Source: a virus
Direction: 5' to 3' (one strand)
Virus record (IMG/VR): IMGVR_UViG_3300031857_001346
Location: 1-24,249 of that record
DNA length: 24,249 nucleotides
Shown here: positions 14,426-21,807 of the stretch, piece after piece
Layout of the letters: each line of letters starts with the position of its first letter
Position numbering within the stretch: the stretch's first letter is position 1
The notes under the pieces: model-generated
Databases searched by the model: none
Seen by the model: only the letters and a program-made list of their open reading frames with translations
What the model was told of the DNA's origin: nothing
Translations under genes and position numbers: made by a program

Positions 14426-14987
14426 GTCTTCCTCCCCTTCTCCGCCTCTCGCTTGGCTTTGCGGAGGAGCGCCACATGTATCAGAGCAGTCGAGACCTCA
14501 TCGAGGGACATGGTCTTGGCTTCGACGTAGCCTACCTGGAGCTCTGGAGTCATGCTGATCACCCACATCGGCCAGGAGCTACCCCAGCCGCACTCGGTCA
14601 GGATGCGCTCTGCTTCTCGATCTCCTGAGTCTCCGCCGCGAGAGCCTTGCGCGAGATAATCAGCTGCATCCATGAATCGAAAAAACCCTCGGCCTTCGCC
14701 CGCTCCTTCGCAGCCAAGATGAGCTCTGACATGTTCTTGCCGCGGTAGATGAGCTCAGCGTCACCGGGCGTCAGCGGGACGCCGTCGCGGAACGCATGAC
14801 GACCTGGAACGCCCCACAGCAGGCGCGGCATCCAGCTCATGTCAGGCGTGACCTGACCGAGCGTGAGCGTGGCGTTCTGGAACGAGTGGTAGGCGCTCAC
14901 CAGCGGGAGTGCCTCCATGACGCCAAGCGGGGTTGCCGTGTAGGTGTGCTCGACGCCCTCGGCGTCGGTGGCGGTCCAGGTGATCAT
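14422..14987 (-). CDS. Tail assembly chaperone, long form made by -1 ribosomal frameshift
   Basis: This is the gpGT-type fusion product of 188 residues: codons 1-103 of the upstream ORF, then Arg-Phe and the 83 codons of the ORF whose first ATG is 14673. The join is at a slippery heptamer at 14679-14685. The downstream frame lacks its own Shine-Dalgarno and begins just after the heptamer, as expected for a frameshift-only extension. In lambda, the short and long forms help tail tube polymerisation around the tape measure, and only a small fraction is shifted. The gene position, between tube and tape measure, fits. It ends LRKAKREAEKGRKT, a basic helix, and overlaps the tape measure start. Confidence 0.75.
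14598..14987 (-). CDS. Tail assembly chaperone, short form
   Basis: A 129-residue unshifted product, the equivalent of gpG. It starts MITWTATDAEGVEHTYTATPLGVMEALPL and continues with a helical middle containing DMSWMPRLLWGVPGRHAFRD. Near the end AKERAKAEGFF (Phe102-Phe103, codons TTT TTC) marks the slip site, and the unshifted tail is DSWMQLIISRKALAAETQEIEKQSAS. Family membership is by position and by the paired out-of-frame ORF, since these chaperones have poorly conserved sequences. A 3-nt gap separates it from the tube gene. Confidence 0.8.
   Translation of the reverse strand: MITWTATDAEGVEHTYTATPLGVMEALPLVSAYHSFQNATLTLGQVTPDMSWMPRLLWGVPGRHAFRDGVPLTPGDAELIYRGKNMSELILAAKERAKAEGFFDSWMQLIISRKALAAETQEIEKQSAS
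14679..14685 (-). promoter_or_regulatory. -1 ribosomal frameshift slippery site TTTTTTC
   Basis: Read on the minus strand as T TTT TTC with the zero-frame codons TTT and TTC, the classic X XXY YYZ pattern with X=T, Y=T, Z=C. After slipping, both tRNA-Phe re-pair with TTT, and reading continues CGA TTC ATG. A downstream stimulatory structure was not identified by eye. Confidence 0.75.
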
Positions 14988-14990
14988 GGG

Positions 14991-15440
14991 TCAGATCCCA
15001 GGCGGAAGGATGGCGGGGCTCGGCGGGTTGATGGTGATGACCTCGACGTTGAACGTCCAGGTGACCACGGTGGGCTGCTCGGAGCTCTTGCCCGCCGGGA
15101 TCTCGTTGAACGAGCAGCCGGTGCCGATCCAGGTCTCGCCCGTGTCGCCGCGGATCCAGGAGATCACGAAGCGCGGATCCAGACCGGCCAGGGCGAGGGC
15201 TTCCTTCTGGATCTTGAGCGCAGACAGGAACGAGTAGGTCAGGTCCGTGCTCTTGCAGGTGATCGAGAAGCCGCAGTCCAATGCCGTGATCTTGTAGGTG
15301 ACCGCACCGCCGAAGCCGCGCACCCGATTGAACTGGGGCGGAACGTCGGTCCACTCGTAGGGGTCGAGCTCGGTCGGGAACGGGACAGGCACACCGTCGA
15401 TGGTGACGGCGTGCTGAAGGAGATTCTGAATGGCGCTCAT
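14991..15440 (-). CDS. Tail tube protein (putative)
   Basis: A 149-residue protein between sheath and chaperone genes, the usual place of the tail tube. It is beta-rich with one helix, as expected for the tube fold. The segments VTIDGVPVPFPTELDPYEWTDVPPQF and GFGGAVTYKITALDCGFSITCKSTD lead to a helix (SALKIQKEALALAGLDP). They are followed by WIGTGCSFNEIPAGKSSEQPTVVTWTFNVEVITIN, which ends the barrel. Small tube proteins paired with DUF3383 sheaths (DUF3277-type) are the likely relatives. I did not see a unique signature, so the call leans on order. Its ATG overlaps the sheath stop by 4 nt. Confidence 0.68.
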   Translation of the reverse strand: MSAIQNLLQHAVTIDGVPVPFPTELDPYEWTDVPPQFNRVRGFGGAVTYKITALDCGFSITCKSTDLTYSFLSALKIQKEALALAGLDPRFVISWIRGDTGETWIGTGCSFNEIPAGKSSEQPTVVTWTFNVEVITINPPSPAILPPGI

Positions 15441-16495
15441 GCGGCACGCTCCACATAGGTGACGGTGACGACCTGGGTGGTGCCGTCAAGCAGACCGACC
15501 CGCGCCGTCGCGGTGATGATGCCCCCCGACCGGGAGGTGCTGATCTCGTAGCCCTGGGGCAGGGTGTCGTTGGGCGTGAAGTAGCCAACGGCCAAGCCGG
15601 TGTTGATGGCAGGCTGGAGGCACCCGCGCAGAGCGGCCTCGCCCGCGACGTTGTACGGCCACACCTTGTTCTGCGAGGCGAAGGTGGCGTACTGGTTCGC
15701 GATGGCCGAGCGCCACCGGTAGGTCAGGAACATGACGGCGAAGCGGGTGTACAGGTACTCGTCCGACATCGCCTTGACGCCGCCCGCGGGCGGGTAGAGC
15801 AGCGTGCCACCGGCCTCAAGAGGCACCAGCGGGTTGGCATGGTTGGCGATGGCGTTGGCGCGCTGGGTCTCGGTCAGGCTGTACGTCGCCACGCTCGCGA
15901 GAGGCGCGGTGAAGTCGGGGCGCGTCGAGTCGGCAGGCGTGCCCGCGGCACGCGAGAGGATCGCCACATGCGGATACTGACCGGCGGTCGGGTGGATGAC
16001 CACGCCGAGCGAGGCGGAGGTCGTCGGGAACCCGGCGGGAGGGGTGCCGGTGCCCCAGGCGGCATCGTCGTCGGTGACGATGGCGATCATCGGGTTGGCG
16101 TCGGTGTAGCTGGCGACAGAGGTCGCCTGCGCGCCGGTGGTCGAGTCGGGAGCGACCAAGCCGAACTGGAGGCCCGCGGTGCTGATCGCGGTGAGCGCCG
16201 CGGCGAAGGTCTCGCTGGCACCAGAGTCGCGGCGACCGATGGCAAGCTGCGAGGGGGCGGGCGACTGCGCGAACGCGATGGTGGCCATAGCGAGCGCGAC
16301 GGCGCTCACCTCGCCCGCAAGGTTGTCCGTGATGACCGAGTCGAGGCTGGAGTAGAGCCGGTAGCGGTCGCCGTCCAACGTCGAGTCGGAGCTCAGGAGC
16401 AGCAGGGTGGACAGCGCGTTGTTCGTGACCGGACGGGGCTCAACGATGAAGCTACCCGACCAGAACGTGGACATGATGGTTGCGAAGCCGGACAT
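15437..16495 (-). CDS. Tail sheath protein (DUF3383-like)
   Basis: A 352-residue contractile sheath subunit. The N-terminus contains the linker strand that reaches neighbouring subunits. A Ser/Ala/Thr-rich middle follows, with FAQSPAPSQLAIGRRDSGASETFAAALTAI (about 70-100). Near the C-terminus are YLYTRFAVMFLTYRWRSAIANQY (a helix, about 240-262), GEAALRGCLQPAINTGLAVGYF and the closing beta hairpin GIITATARVGLLDGTTQVVTVTYVERAA. This resembles DUF3383 sheath proteins of myoviruses with Gp138-type spikes. GAGGAGG, 6 nt before the ATG, lies within the last codons of the preceding gene. A contractile tail is therefore likely. Confidence 0.8.
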   Translation of the reverse strand: MSGFATIMSTFWSGSFIVEPRPVTNNALSTLLLLSSDSTLDGDRYRLYSSLDSVITDNLAGEVSAVALAMATIAFAQSPAPSQLAIGRRDSGASETFAAALTAISTAGLQFGLVAPDSTTGAQATSVASYTDANPMIAIVTDDDAAWGTGTPPAGFPTTSASLGVVIHPTAGQYPHVAILSRAAGTPADSTRPDFTAPLASVATYSLTETQRANAIANHANPLVPLEAGGTLLYPPAGGVKAMSDEYLYTRFAVMFLTYRWRSAIANQYATFASQNKVWPYNVAGEAALRGCLQPAINTGLAVGYFTPNDTLPQGYEISTSRSGGIITATARVGLLDGTTQVVTVTYVERAA

Positions 16496-16496
16496 C

Positions 16497-17072
16497 TCAG
16501 CCCTCCTCGGGCGGCGGGTAGGTGATCGTCGCCTCGGCGGCGACCACGTTAGGATCTCGGATTAGGTCTAGGTCTACCACGATTGTAGCCGTCCCGTCGA
16601 GGTCCGTGTAGACCGTCTGCCGCAGGGCGAGGCTTGTCAACGTGATCACCCAACGCGGCTCGTAGCCGGTGTCAAGGAAGTGGACGACATTGCTCAGATC
16701 GCTGGCATGGGACGGCACAACGCCAGCCGCGATCAACGCACTCGTCGCCCCCAGGTCCACGCGCCAGGCGCGGCGCAGCAAGTCGCCCCAGGTCCACGCC
16801 GCCGTGCCGTAGCCCTGGATGCTCCACGACTGCTCGACCATCTGCGTGACCGTCGAGGTGTTGATATCGTCCACGACCTCGTCCACGCGCTCTGGCAGGC
16901 CCGTGGGCACCTCGATGATGGGCAGGAGGGTGATGTACCCACCCGTGGCTCTCGGGCTCTGAGAGCCCGGTGTGCTGGCGTTCTGGAGCCACACCTTGTC
17001 GATGCTGATGCCAGCCGCGGCTGCGATCCAGGTCCGCATCGACGCGAGGTCGGTCGCGAGGTCCGTGCTCAT
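16497..17072 (-). CDS. Neck terminator protein (gp12/LIC_12616-like)
   Basis: A 191-residue protein placed just before the sheath gene. Phage neck terminator proteins that cap the tail and join it to the head occupy this place. Recognisable parts are LASMRTWIAAAAGISIDKVWLQNASTP (helix, strand), YITLLPIIEVPTGLP, MVEQSWSIQGYGTAAW and the C-terminal strand EPRWVITLTSLALRQTVYTDL. The pattern of a helix followed by V..Q....P....Y......P.. is what I expect in LIC_12616-type proteins. It starts with a Shine-Dalgarno (GGAGG) encoded by the Pro/Glu codons of the gene before. The last residues, PPPEEG, are dictated by the Shine-Dalgarno for the sheath gene. Confidence 0.65.
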   Translation of the reverse strand: MSTDLATDLASMRTWIAAAAGISIDKVWLQNASTPGSQSPRATGGYITLLPIIEVPTGLPERVDEVVDDINTSTVTQMVEQSWSIQGYGTAAWTWGDLLRRAWRVDLGATSALIAAGVVPSHASDLSNVVHFLDTGYEPRWVITLTSLALRQTVYTDLDGTATIVVDLDLIRDPNVVAAEATITYPPPEEG

Positions 17073-17452
17073 GGTTCCTCCGGTGGGGGAGGCGGCGGCG
17101 GGACGTAGGTCTCATCCTCCGCGAGCGCGACGAGGATGGTCCTCCAATGCCGCGGCACGCCGCCCACTCGGGGCCAGTCCTGCACTTGGTAGACGAGCCA
17201 AGTGTGGCCAGCCCACACGACGCGGTCAGACGGTGCCCCGCCGGGTGCAGCGGTGCGCAGCTCGGACAGGGAGTAGACCTTGATGACGGCGCGAGAGCGG
17301 TCGCCCTCGGCCAGCTGCTCCAGGTCGTGACCGCTCACGGGCTGAAGCGAGCCGCGGATGGTGCTTGAGGTGGGCGCGGCATAGCTCGGCACGCCGCCCA
17401 CGTTGGACGGAGCGGCGTAGCGTAGCCGGGTGAACGCTCGCAACCCGATCAT
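17069..17452 (-). CDS. Head-tail joining/closure protein
   Basis: A 127-residue neck protein between the gp10-like gene and the neck terminator. Strands such as STIRGSLQPVSGHDLEQLAEGDRSRAVIKVYS and RVVWAGHTWLVYQVQDWPRVGGVPRHWRTILVAL are typical of small head-closure proteins (SPP1 gp16 or lambda FII-like barrels). The HWRTILVAL segment resembles the C-terminal strand of many closure proteins. The C-terminus is odd: seven consecutive prolines, then EEP. Its last codons, CCG GAG GAA CCA TGA, contain the Shine-Dalgarno of the next gene. The exact neck role is assigned by order. Confidence 0.62.
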   Translation of the reverse strand: MIGLRAFTRLRYAAPSNVGGVPSYAAPTSSTIRGSLQPVSGHDLEQLAEGDRSRAVIKVYSLSELRTAAPGGAPSDRVVWAGHTWLVYQVQDWPRVGGVPRHWRTILVALAEDETYVPPPPPPPEEP

Positions 17453-18789
17453 GCGATCAGCTCCTGCGTGCCGTCTGGTAGCACAATCTCGGCTCGGATG
17501 CTGTTGATCAACTGTCCGGTGTCCACCAGCGGCTTGCTGGAGCCCTTCTTCTTGATCGTGTACGCGGCGTTGGGCGGCGGGACGCCATTCCGAATGGTCG
17601 CCTTGTGGTTCTGGACCATCTTTAGGCCAAGCCGACGAAGTCCGCGCTCGACGCGCTCGGCCCCCTTGTACTGCTTGCGGGCGATGTCTGCCGCCATCTT
17701 GAACCAGTTGCCCTTCTCGCGAGCGGTGGTCATCCGCATGAAAGGACGCTCAGGAATGTTGATCCCCCTCTCAGGGTCTGAGAACCCGAACTCGTTGAGG
17801 TAGGCGATCCCTGCGATGGATATGTCCAGGGTCTGACCATCGCGTGGCTTGTACTTTCTCGCCCCCGGTTCGCCGGTAAGGCCGACCGCGATGACGGCAC
17901 CCATAAGTGTGCCGATGCGAGCAAGTGCAGCCGCGATGATGCCCTTTCGGTTCTTGATCTGCTCGGAGACCTTCTTTGCGGCCTCGGCTTGGGCTCGCTG
18001 CTGCTTGATCGAAGCCTCGGTAGCTGCCTTTCTGGCGGCGCGAGATGCAGCAGCTCTGGCCTTAGATTTCTGATTCTTGAGGTTGTTCCTGTTTATCCTC
18101 GCCAGCTTCGCGACGTTCTTGTTGTACTCGCGCATGCGGCGCATGCCCGCCGCTTTTTTCCGCTTCTTGGCTTGGACTTTTGACGCTCGACGGACGCGGA
18201 TCTTCCACGCCTTCTTCTGAACCCTTGCTCTGACCGCGGCCCTCTGGCGCTTGCGGGCGGCAAGGCGACCAAGTCTGCGGGCTTGCGTCTTGGCCTTGCG
18301 CTTCTGCGCTCGTACTAGCCGACGAGCGTTGCTCCTGGCCCTCTTTATAGCTGTAGCGGCCTTCCGCTTCTCTCGACGGCGCAGGATGGTCTCTTGGCGT
18401 CGAGCCTTCTTCTTGGCGCGCATCTCGGCCTTGCGAGCCTTCTGCTCGGGCGTCCTGGCCCTGCGCTTGATGTACTGACGCTTGGGCCTCGCCGCCGCAA
18501 GCTTTGCCGCCTTGTCGGAGGCACGCTTCGCCCTGGCCCTCTCCCTGGCGGCCTTGTTCACCGCAGCTCTATAGATCTTCCCCGCCTTGCGCAGGATGAG
18601 CCGAGCCTTCTGCTTCTGGGTCGGTCCCCTCTTCTGCCGCTCGGCGGCACGCTGAGTCGTCTTAGCCTTCTGCCGGGCGACCCTAGCGCGCTCTTGATTA
18701 GAGAAGCGCCGCCTCCAGTCGGCCATGCTCTTGACTTTTCTGGCTCTGGCCTTTGCTTTTTCGATCTCGCTATCGTCGCCGCCCTCCAT
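17449..18789 (-). CDS. gp10-like neck/tail-completion protein with long Arg/Lys-rich N-terminal extension
   Basis: A 446-residue protein, about three times the usual length of a gp10-like or virion-morphogenesis neck protein. Residues about 283-446 resemble the neck domain: GIAYLNEFGFSDPERGINIPERPFMRMTT (about 326-355), then KMAADIARKQYKGAERVERGLRRLG, with PLVDTGQLINSIRAEIV (420-436) as the hallmark 'L.dTG.L..Si....' end. Residues about 11-282 are a low-complexity Lys/Arg/Ala/Gln helix. I count 105 Lys+Arg in residues 1-280 against 18 Asp+Glu. This extension looks histone H1- or nucleoid-protein-like and may bind DNA. No frameshift or stop separates the two parts. It joins the DUF4054-like gene by a 1-nt overlap. 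Confidence 0.75.
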   Translation of the reverse strand: MEGGDDSEIEKAKARARKVKSMADWRRRFSNQERARVARQKAKTTQRAAERQKRGPTQKQKARLILRKAGKIYRAAVNKAARERARAKRASDKAAKLAAARPKRQYIKRRARTPEQKARKAEMRAKKKARRQETILRRREKRKAATAIKRARSNARRLVRAQKRKAKTQARRLGRLAARKRQRAAVRARVQKKAWKIRVRRASKVQAKKRKKAAGMRRMREYNKNVAKLARINRNNLKNQKSKARAAASRAARKAATEASIKQQRAQAEAAKKVSEQIKNRKGIIAAALARIGTLMGAVIAVGLTGEPGARKYKPRDGQTLDISIAGIAYLNEFGFSDPERGINIPERPFMRMTTAREKGNWFKMAADIARKQYKGAERVERGLRRLGLKMVQNHKATIRNGVPPPNAAYTIKKKGSSKPLVDTGQLINSIRAEIVLPDGTQELIA

Positions 18790-19220
18790 CAGACGACCGG
18801 AGGCACCGCGAAGGCGGCGCGGGTGCTGCGCAAGCGCATGAGGGCGACACCGTAGTGCGTCGTCGTGAGGTCCATGTCGCCCGCCGACAGGCGAAGCCCA
18901 GCCGGGATGCCGTAGGACTGCGACAGGTCACCGGTGGTGTCCGACGTAGTCAACAGCGCCGAGCCGCCACCGAGACCCGCGAGATCCTCGGTGACCGGCA
19001 TGCGGGTCAGAAGGTGAGCCGTCATCAACGCGACAGCCTCGTTGTAGAACGAGACCGGGGAGCCGGCTGCGACCTGTCCGGTGTACTTGCTGGTCGGGTA
19101 GACCACAGGCGACAGGTACGGGCCGGTCGAGTCGGCCCAGTAGCCGATCTGCGTGTCCGTGAGCGAGGCGAACTCGGGCGCGATGGCACGCACGCGAGCG
19201 TTGACGACGGCGGATGCCAT
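18789..19220 (-). CDS. DUF4054-like head-tail adaptor
   Basis: A 143-residue protein in the connector region. The N-terminus (VNARVRAIAPEFASLTDTQIGYWADSTGPYLSP) matches the 'F...FPEFa..t...I..w...A..' start of DUF4054 and HK97 gp6-like adaptors. It is followed by a helix (NEAVALMTAHLLTRM; 'AHlLt' is the DUF4054 hallmark). Then comes a Gly/Ser loop with TTGDLSQSYGIP and the final TTTHYGVALMRLRST ('T.YG..y..L'). It would sit between portal ring and tail. The start overlaps the previous stop by 1 nt. Confidence 0.8.
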   Translation of the reverse strand: MASAVVNARVRAIAPEFASLTDTQIGYWADSTGPYLSPVVYPTSKYTGQVAAGSPVSFYNEAVALMTAHLLTRMPVTEDLAGLGGGSALLTTSDTTGDLSQSYGIPAGLRLSAGDMDLTTTHYGVALMRLRSTRAAFAVPPVV

Positions 19221-19417
19221 CAGGCCACCGGCTGGAGCGGACCCTTGTCCGCGGTCAGGGAGGACCAGAGGGGGTGCTTCTTCCAGGAGTCAGGGATGAC
19301 GGCGACGATCTGGCCCGGCCCGATGACATGCTCCTTGCGGGTAGCCTTGCGGGGGTCGTCCTTGTCGTACTCGGAAAACGCGATGGTGACCTCTTGCTCG
19401 GACACGTTCTTAATCAT
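19220..19417 (-). CDS. Small neck/accessory protein
   Basis: A 65-residue protein starting at ATG 19417, which has AGGAGGA immediately upstream. An earlier in-frame ATG at 19453 lies inside the terminator hairpin and is not used. The sequence (MIKNVSEQEVTIAFSEYDKD, then HVIGPGQIVAVIPDSWKKHPLW) is a small beta-strand protein of the kind often found just after the capsid gene. It is not a family I can name. Independent strong initiation fits a gene lying right behind a terminator. Confidence 0.7.
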   Translation of the reverse strand: MIKNVSEQEVTIAFSEYDKDDPRKATRKEHVIGPGQIVAVIPDSWKKHPLWSSLTADKGPLQPVA

Positions 19418-19430
19418 GGTTCCTCCTATG

Positions 19431-19459
19431 AAAAAGGCCGAGTGGTCACCCACCCGGCC
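19431..19459 (-). terminator. Rho-independent terminator after the capsid gene
   Basis: On the minus strand a 10-bp stem GGCCGGGTGG/CCACTCGGCC (one G-U pair) is capped by the GNRA tetraloop GTGA and followed directly by TTTTT. This is a textbook intrinsic terminator placed 40 bp after the capsid stop and just before the next gene's Shine-Dalgarno. Confidence 0.85.
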
Positions 19460-19463
19460 CGGT

Positions 19464-19490
19464 GACGGGGGCAGTCAAGCCGCCCCCGTC
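19464..19490 (-). repeat. 9-bp inverted repeat between capsid stop and terminator
   Basis: GACGGGGGC (19464-19472) and GCCCCCGTC (19482-19490) form a perfect 9-bp stem with a 9-nt loop, immediately upstream of the terminator in the transcript. There is no U-tract of its own, so it may protect the 3' end of the capsid mRNA. Confidence 0.65.
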
Positions 19491-19499
19491 GAGCATAAC

Positions 19500-20642
19500 T
19501 CACGCCGTGGCGAAGAGCGCCAGCATGCAGCCCTCGGCGTAGGGCAGCTCGAGGCCGCCCGCGCTGGAGGCGTAGATGGTGACCTGACCGGTCGCATCGA
19601 CGTAGGTGTGGACGGGGGTGACATCCAGACCCTTGACGATGCGCAAGCCCTCGTTGGCCTCCGAGCGGAAGAAGAGCATGCCGTCCACGCCCGTGCCGCC
19701 GAAGTCGCGGAGCGACTTGCCGATGATGACCTGGAGGCCGAGCCCGTTGGCCTGCGCCGTGAAGAAGTCCCAAGCCGACAGCGCCGAGTACGGAGCCGCA
19801 GTCGTCGCCATGAGGCGGTTGCGGAGCCGGTCGGTGATGATGACCCGGTCGGGCGCGAGGTTCGCAGGGCTGCGCTCCTGGGCCTGCGTCATGACGTAGA
19901 CCAGCTCCGTCAGGACGTTGCCGATGGCCGCGCTGCCGATGGTCAGGCTGGAGTAGTAGCGGAGGAGACCCGGCACCGACGCCAGCGAGTAGAAGTCCAG
20001 GCCAGGAACGGTCGAGCCGCTGACCAGGGCGTTCCACCAGAAGTCGCGGATGGCGCGGTTGACCGCTTCCATCTTCCAGCGAGCGTCATCGAGGCCCGCC
20101 TGAGCGACCCGGCGAGACTCAAGCCAGCCCTGGCTGAGGGCCACGCCGCACCAATGGAGCGGACGCAGATCCTGCGACCAGGTGTAGGACACGCGGTTGA
20201 TGGCCGTGTCGTCGCCGCGGAGCAGGGTGGCGGTGCCGCCCGGCTTGACGAAGTTACGGTAGTAGCCAGCCGCGTTGCCGTCCACCGGGCGCGCCGGGAT
20301 CCCCTCGAGGATGTCGGAGCGGTCCTGGATGCGGACGAGGATCGGCGCGCCGATCTCGACCTTGCCAGAGAGGGCCGGGAGGCCCGCACCGGAGTCCTGG
20401 CGACCCGTGATCACCGGGGCAAGCTGGCGAACGAGGGAGTCGCGACGAGCGCGGTCCTGACCGGTGAGCCGGTCGATCTCGTTGAGCCACATCGCACCGC
20501 GGGCGGTCTCGGCGTCAGCACGCACCGAACTGGCGACGTTGCCAGCGATGAGCGAGGCCGGGACCGCGCCGAAGGGGCGCACGAACTGGGAGATGGGGGA
20601 GTCGGATGCGATGCGCGCACCCGCGTCGAAGATCTGGTTCAC
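19500..20642 (-). CDS. Major capsid protein (DUF2184-like)
   Basis: A 380-residue capsid subunit of probable HK97 fold. The GTG at 20642 is chosen because it overlaps the stop of the previous gene (GTGA) and has GGAG 5 nt upstream; an earlier in-frame start (20705) would run far into the previous gene. Visible segments are FVRPFGAVPASLI, ALSGKVEIGAPILVRIQDRSD, GDDTAINRVSYTWSQDLRPLHWCGVALSQGW and APDRVIITDRLRNRLMATT. The C-terminus is IVKGLDVTPVHTYVDATGQVTIYASSAGGLELPYAEGCMLALFATA. The length and position downstream of protease-scaffold and decoration genes fit. A terminator follows, consistent with a highly expressed gene. Confidence 0.8.
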   Translation of the reverse strand: MNQIFDAGARIASDSPISQFVRPFGAVPASLIAGNVASSVRADAETARGAMWLNEIDRLTGQDRARRDSLVRQLAPVITGRQDSGAGLPALSGKVEIGAPILVRIQDRSDILEGIPARPVDGNAAGYYRNFVKPGGTATLLRGDDTAINRVSYTWSQDLRPLHWCGVALSQGWLESRRVAQAGLDDARWKMEAVNRAIRDFWWNALVSGSTVPGLDFYSLASVPGLLRYYSSLTIGSAAIGNVLTELVYVMTQAQERSPANLAPDRVIITDRLRNRLMATTAAPYSALSAWDFFTAQANGLGLQVIIGKSLRDFGGTGVDGMLFFRSEANEGLRIVKGLDVTPVHTYVDATGQVTIYASSAGGLELPYAEGCMLALFATA

Positions 20643-21805
20643 GCGGCCTCCGCGACGTAGTAGGTGGTGGTCCCAATCACCTGCGACTCGCCGGTGAAGC
20701 GCCATTGCGAACCCGCGCCGACGAGGGCGACGGTGTTCTGCGAACGGGTGGGGGTGAGCGCGCCGCTGGCCGAGAGGTCAACGAACACGAAGTCACCGGC
20801 AGACGGAGCCGCCGCCGGATTGACGAGGAGACCCGCGCCGCGGAGCATGTACGGGACCGCCGTGCCGCCGCGAACGGTGGTACGGGAGCCGGTGCCGTAG
20901 GTGTCGGACGAGTCGTCGGCGGGGTCGTACACAACGGCCAGCTGACCGGGGTTCGAGCCGCTGACGCCGCTCGCCGCGGTGATCGCCGCGCCAGAGCCGA
21001 CAGCGAGGACCGACGCGGAGGTGAACGTGTAGCCCGCGGGCACCGTGACGGTGACCGTGACCACAGAGCCGACCGGAGTCGCCGCAGAAGCGGTGATCGT
21101 GCCAGGACCGAAGGTGTTGACCGCGGCAGCGGCGGCAACAGCGTTGGCACCCGTCAGGGTAGCGGTCGTGCTGGAGTCGAACTTGATCGCGAACTCCACC
21201 GCGCTGTTCGTCATGAAGTCGAACAGGCTGATGGACGCGAGATAGTTGCTCGACGCGGCGTGCGTGATCGCCAGGGTGAACGTGCCCAGCGTGGCGGCGG
21301 GCGGGATGCGGGCCTTGCGGACGCCGCTGGCGAAGTAGACCTCGACAGCCTTGCCGAAGGTGTACTCGGTCGCGGCGGCGGCGACGGTCGGGGTCGCAAC
21401 GGCCATGTGGCTGTTGGTGTCCACGACCTCGGCCACCACGATGGCCAAGCCAGGGGTGCGAGCGGTGAGCGTGACCACGCCCGCGCCGTCGTCAGCAGCC
21501 GAGAAGAGGCCGAAGGCGAGCGGGTTGGCGAGGATCGCGCTGTACATGGCCGCGGAGGCTTCCGCCGCAGACGTACCGCTATCGGTCGTGATCGCGATGA
21601 TCGCGGTCACAAACGTGAACGGGTCGGTCACGCTGATCGAGTAGGGCGAGCTATTCGACGGGCTGGAGAAGGTGACGGTGGAGACCTGAGCGACCGCGCC
21701 GTCGCCGGACGCCGCCGCACCGGCGACAGGAGTGGAGACAAGCTGGCGCACGATCTTGCCAACGCCAGTAGCGATGGGCTGCGCCGTGAACGAACCGATG
21801 GGCAT
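20639..21805 (-). CDS. Putative capsid decoration/structural cement protein
   Basis: A 388-residue protein between protease-scaffold and capsid. The ATG at 21805 has GGAGG 8 nt upstream; a TTG two codons earlier overlaps the previous stop and is less likely. The composition is dominated by Ala, Thr, Val, Ser and Gly (for example AAAAVNTFGPGTITASAATPVGSVVTVTVTV), suggesting repeated beta sandwiches. The N-terminus (IGSFTAQPIATGVGKIVRQL) and the C-terminal half (TVRGGTAVPYMLRGAGLLVNPAAAPSAGDFVFVDLSAS) look like the small cement protein that often precedes the capsid, here enlarged by an internal domain. Decoration is the best guess from position. Confidence 0.55.
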   Translation of the reverse strand: MPIGSFTAQPIATGVGKIVRQLVSTPVAGAAASGDGAVAQVSTVTFSSPSNSSPYSISVTDPFTFVTAIIAITTDSGTSAAEASAAMYSAILANPLAFGLFSAADDGAGVVTLTARTPGLAIVVAEVVDTNSHMAVATPTVAAAATEYTFGKAVEVYFASGVRKARIPPAATLGTFTLAITHAASSNYLASISLFDFMTNSAVEFAIKFDSSTTATLTGANAVAAAAAVNTFGPGTITASAATPVGSVVTVTVTVPAGYTFTSASVLAVGSGAAITAASGVSGSNPGQLAVVYDPADDSSDTYGTGSRTTVRGGTAVPYMLRGAGLLVNPAAAPSAGDFVFVDLSASGALTPTRSQNTVALVGAGSQWRFTGESQVIGTTTYYVAEAA

Positions 21806-21807
21806 GA

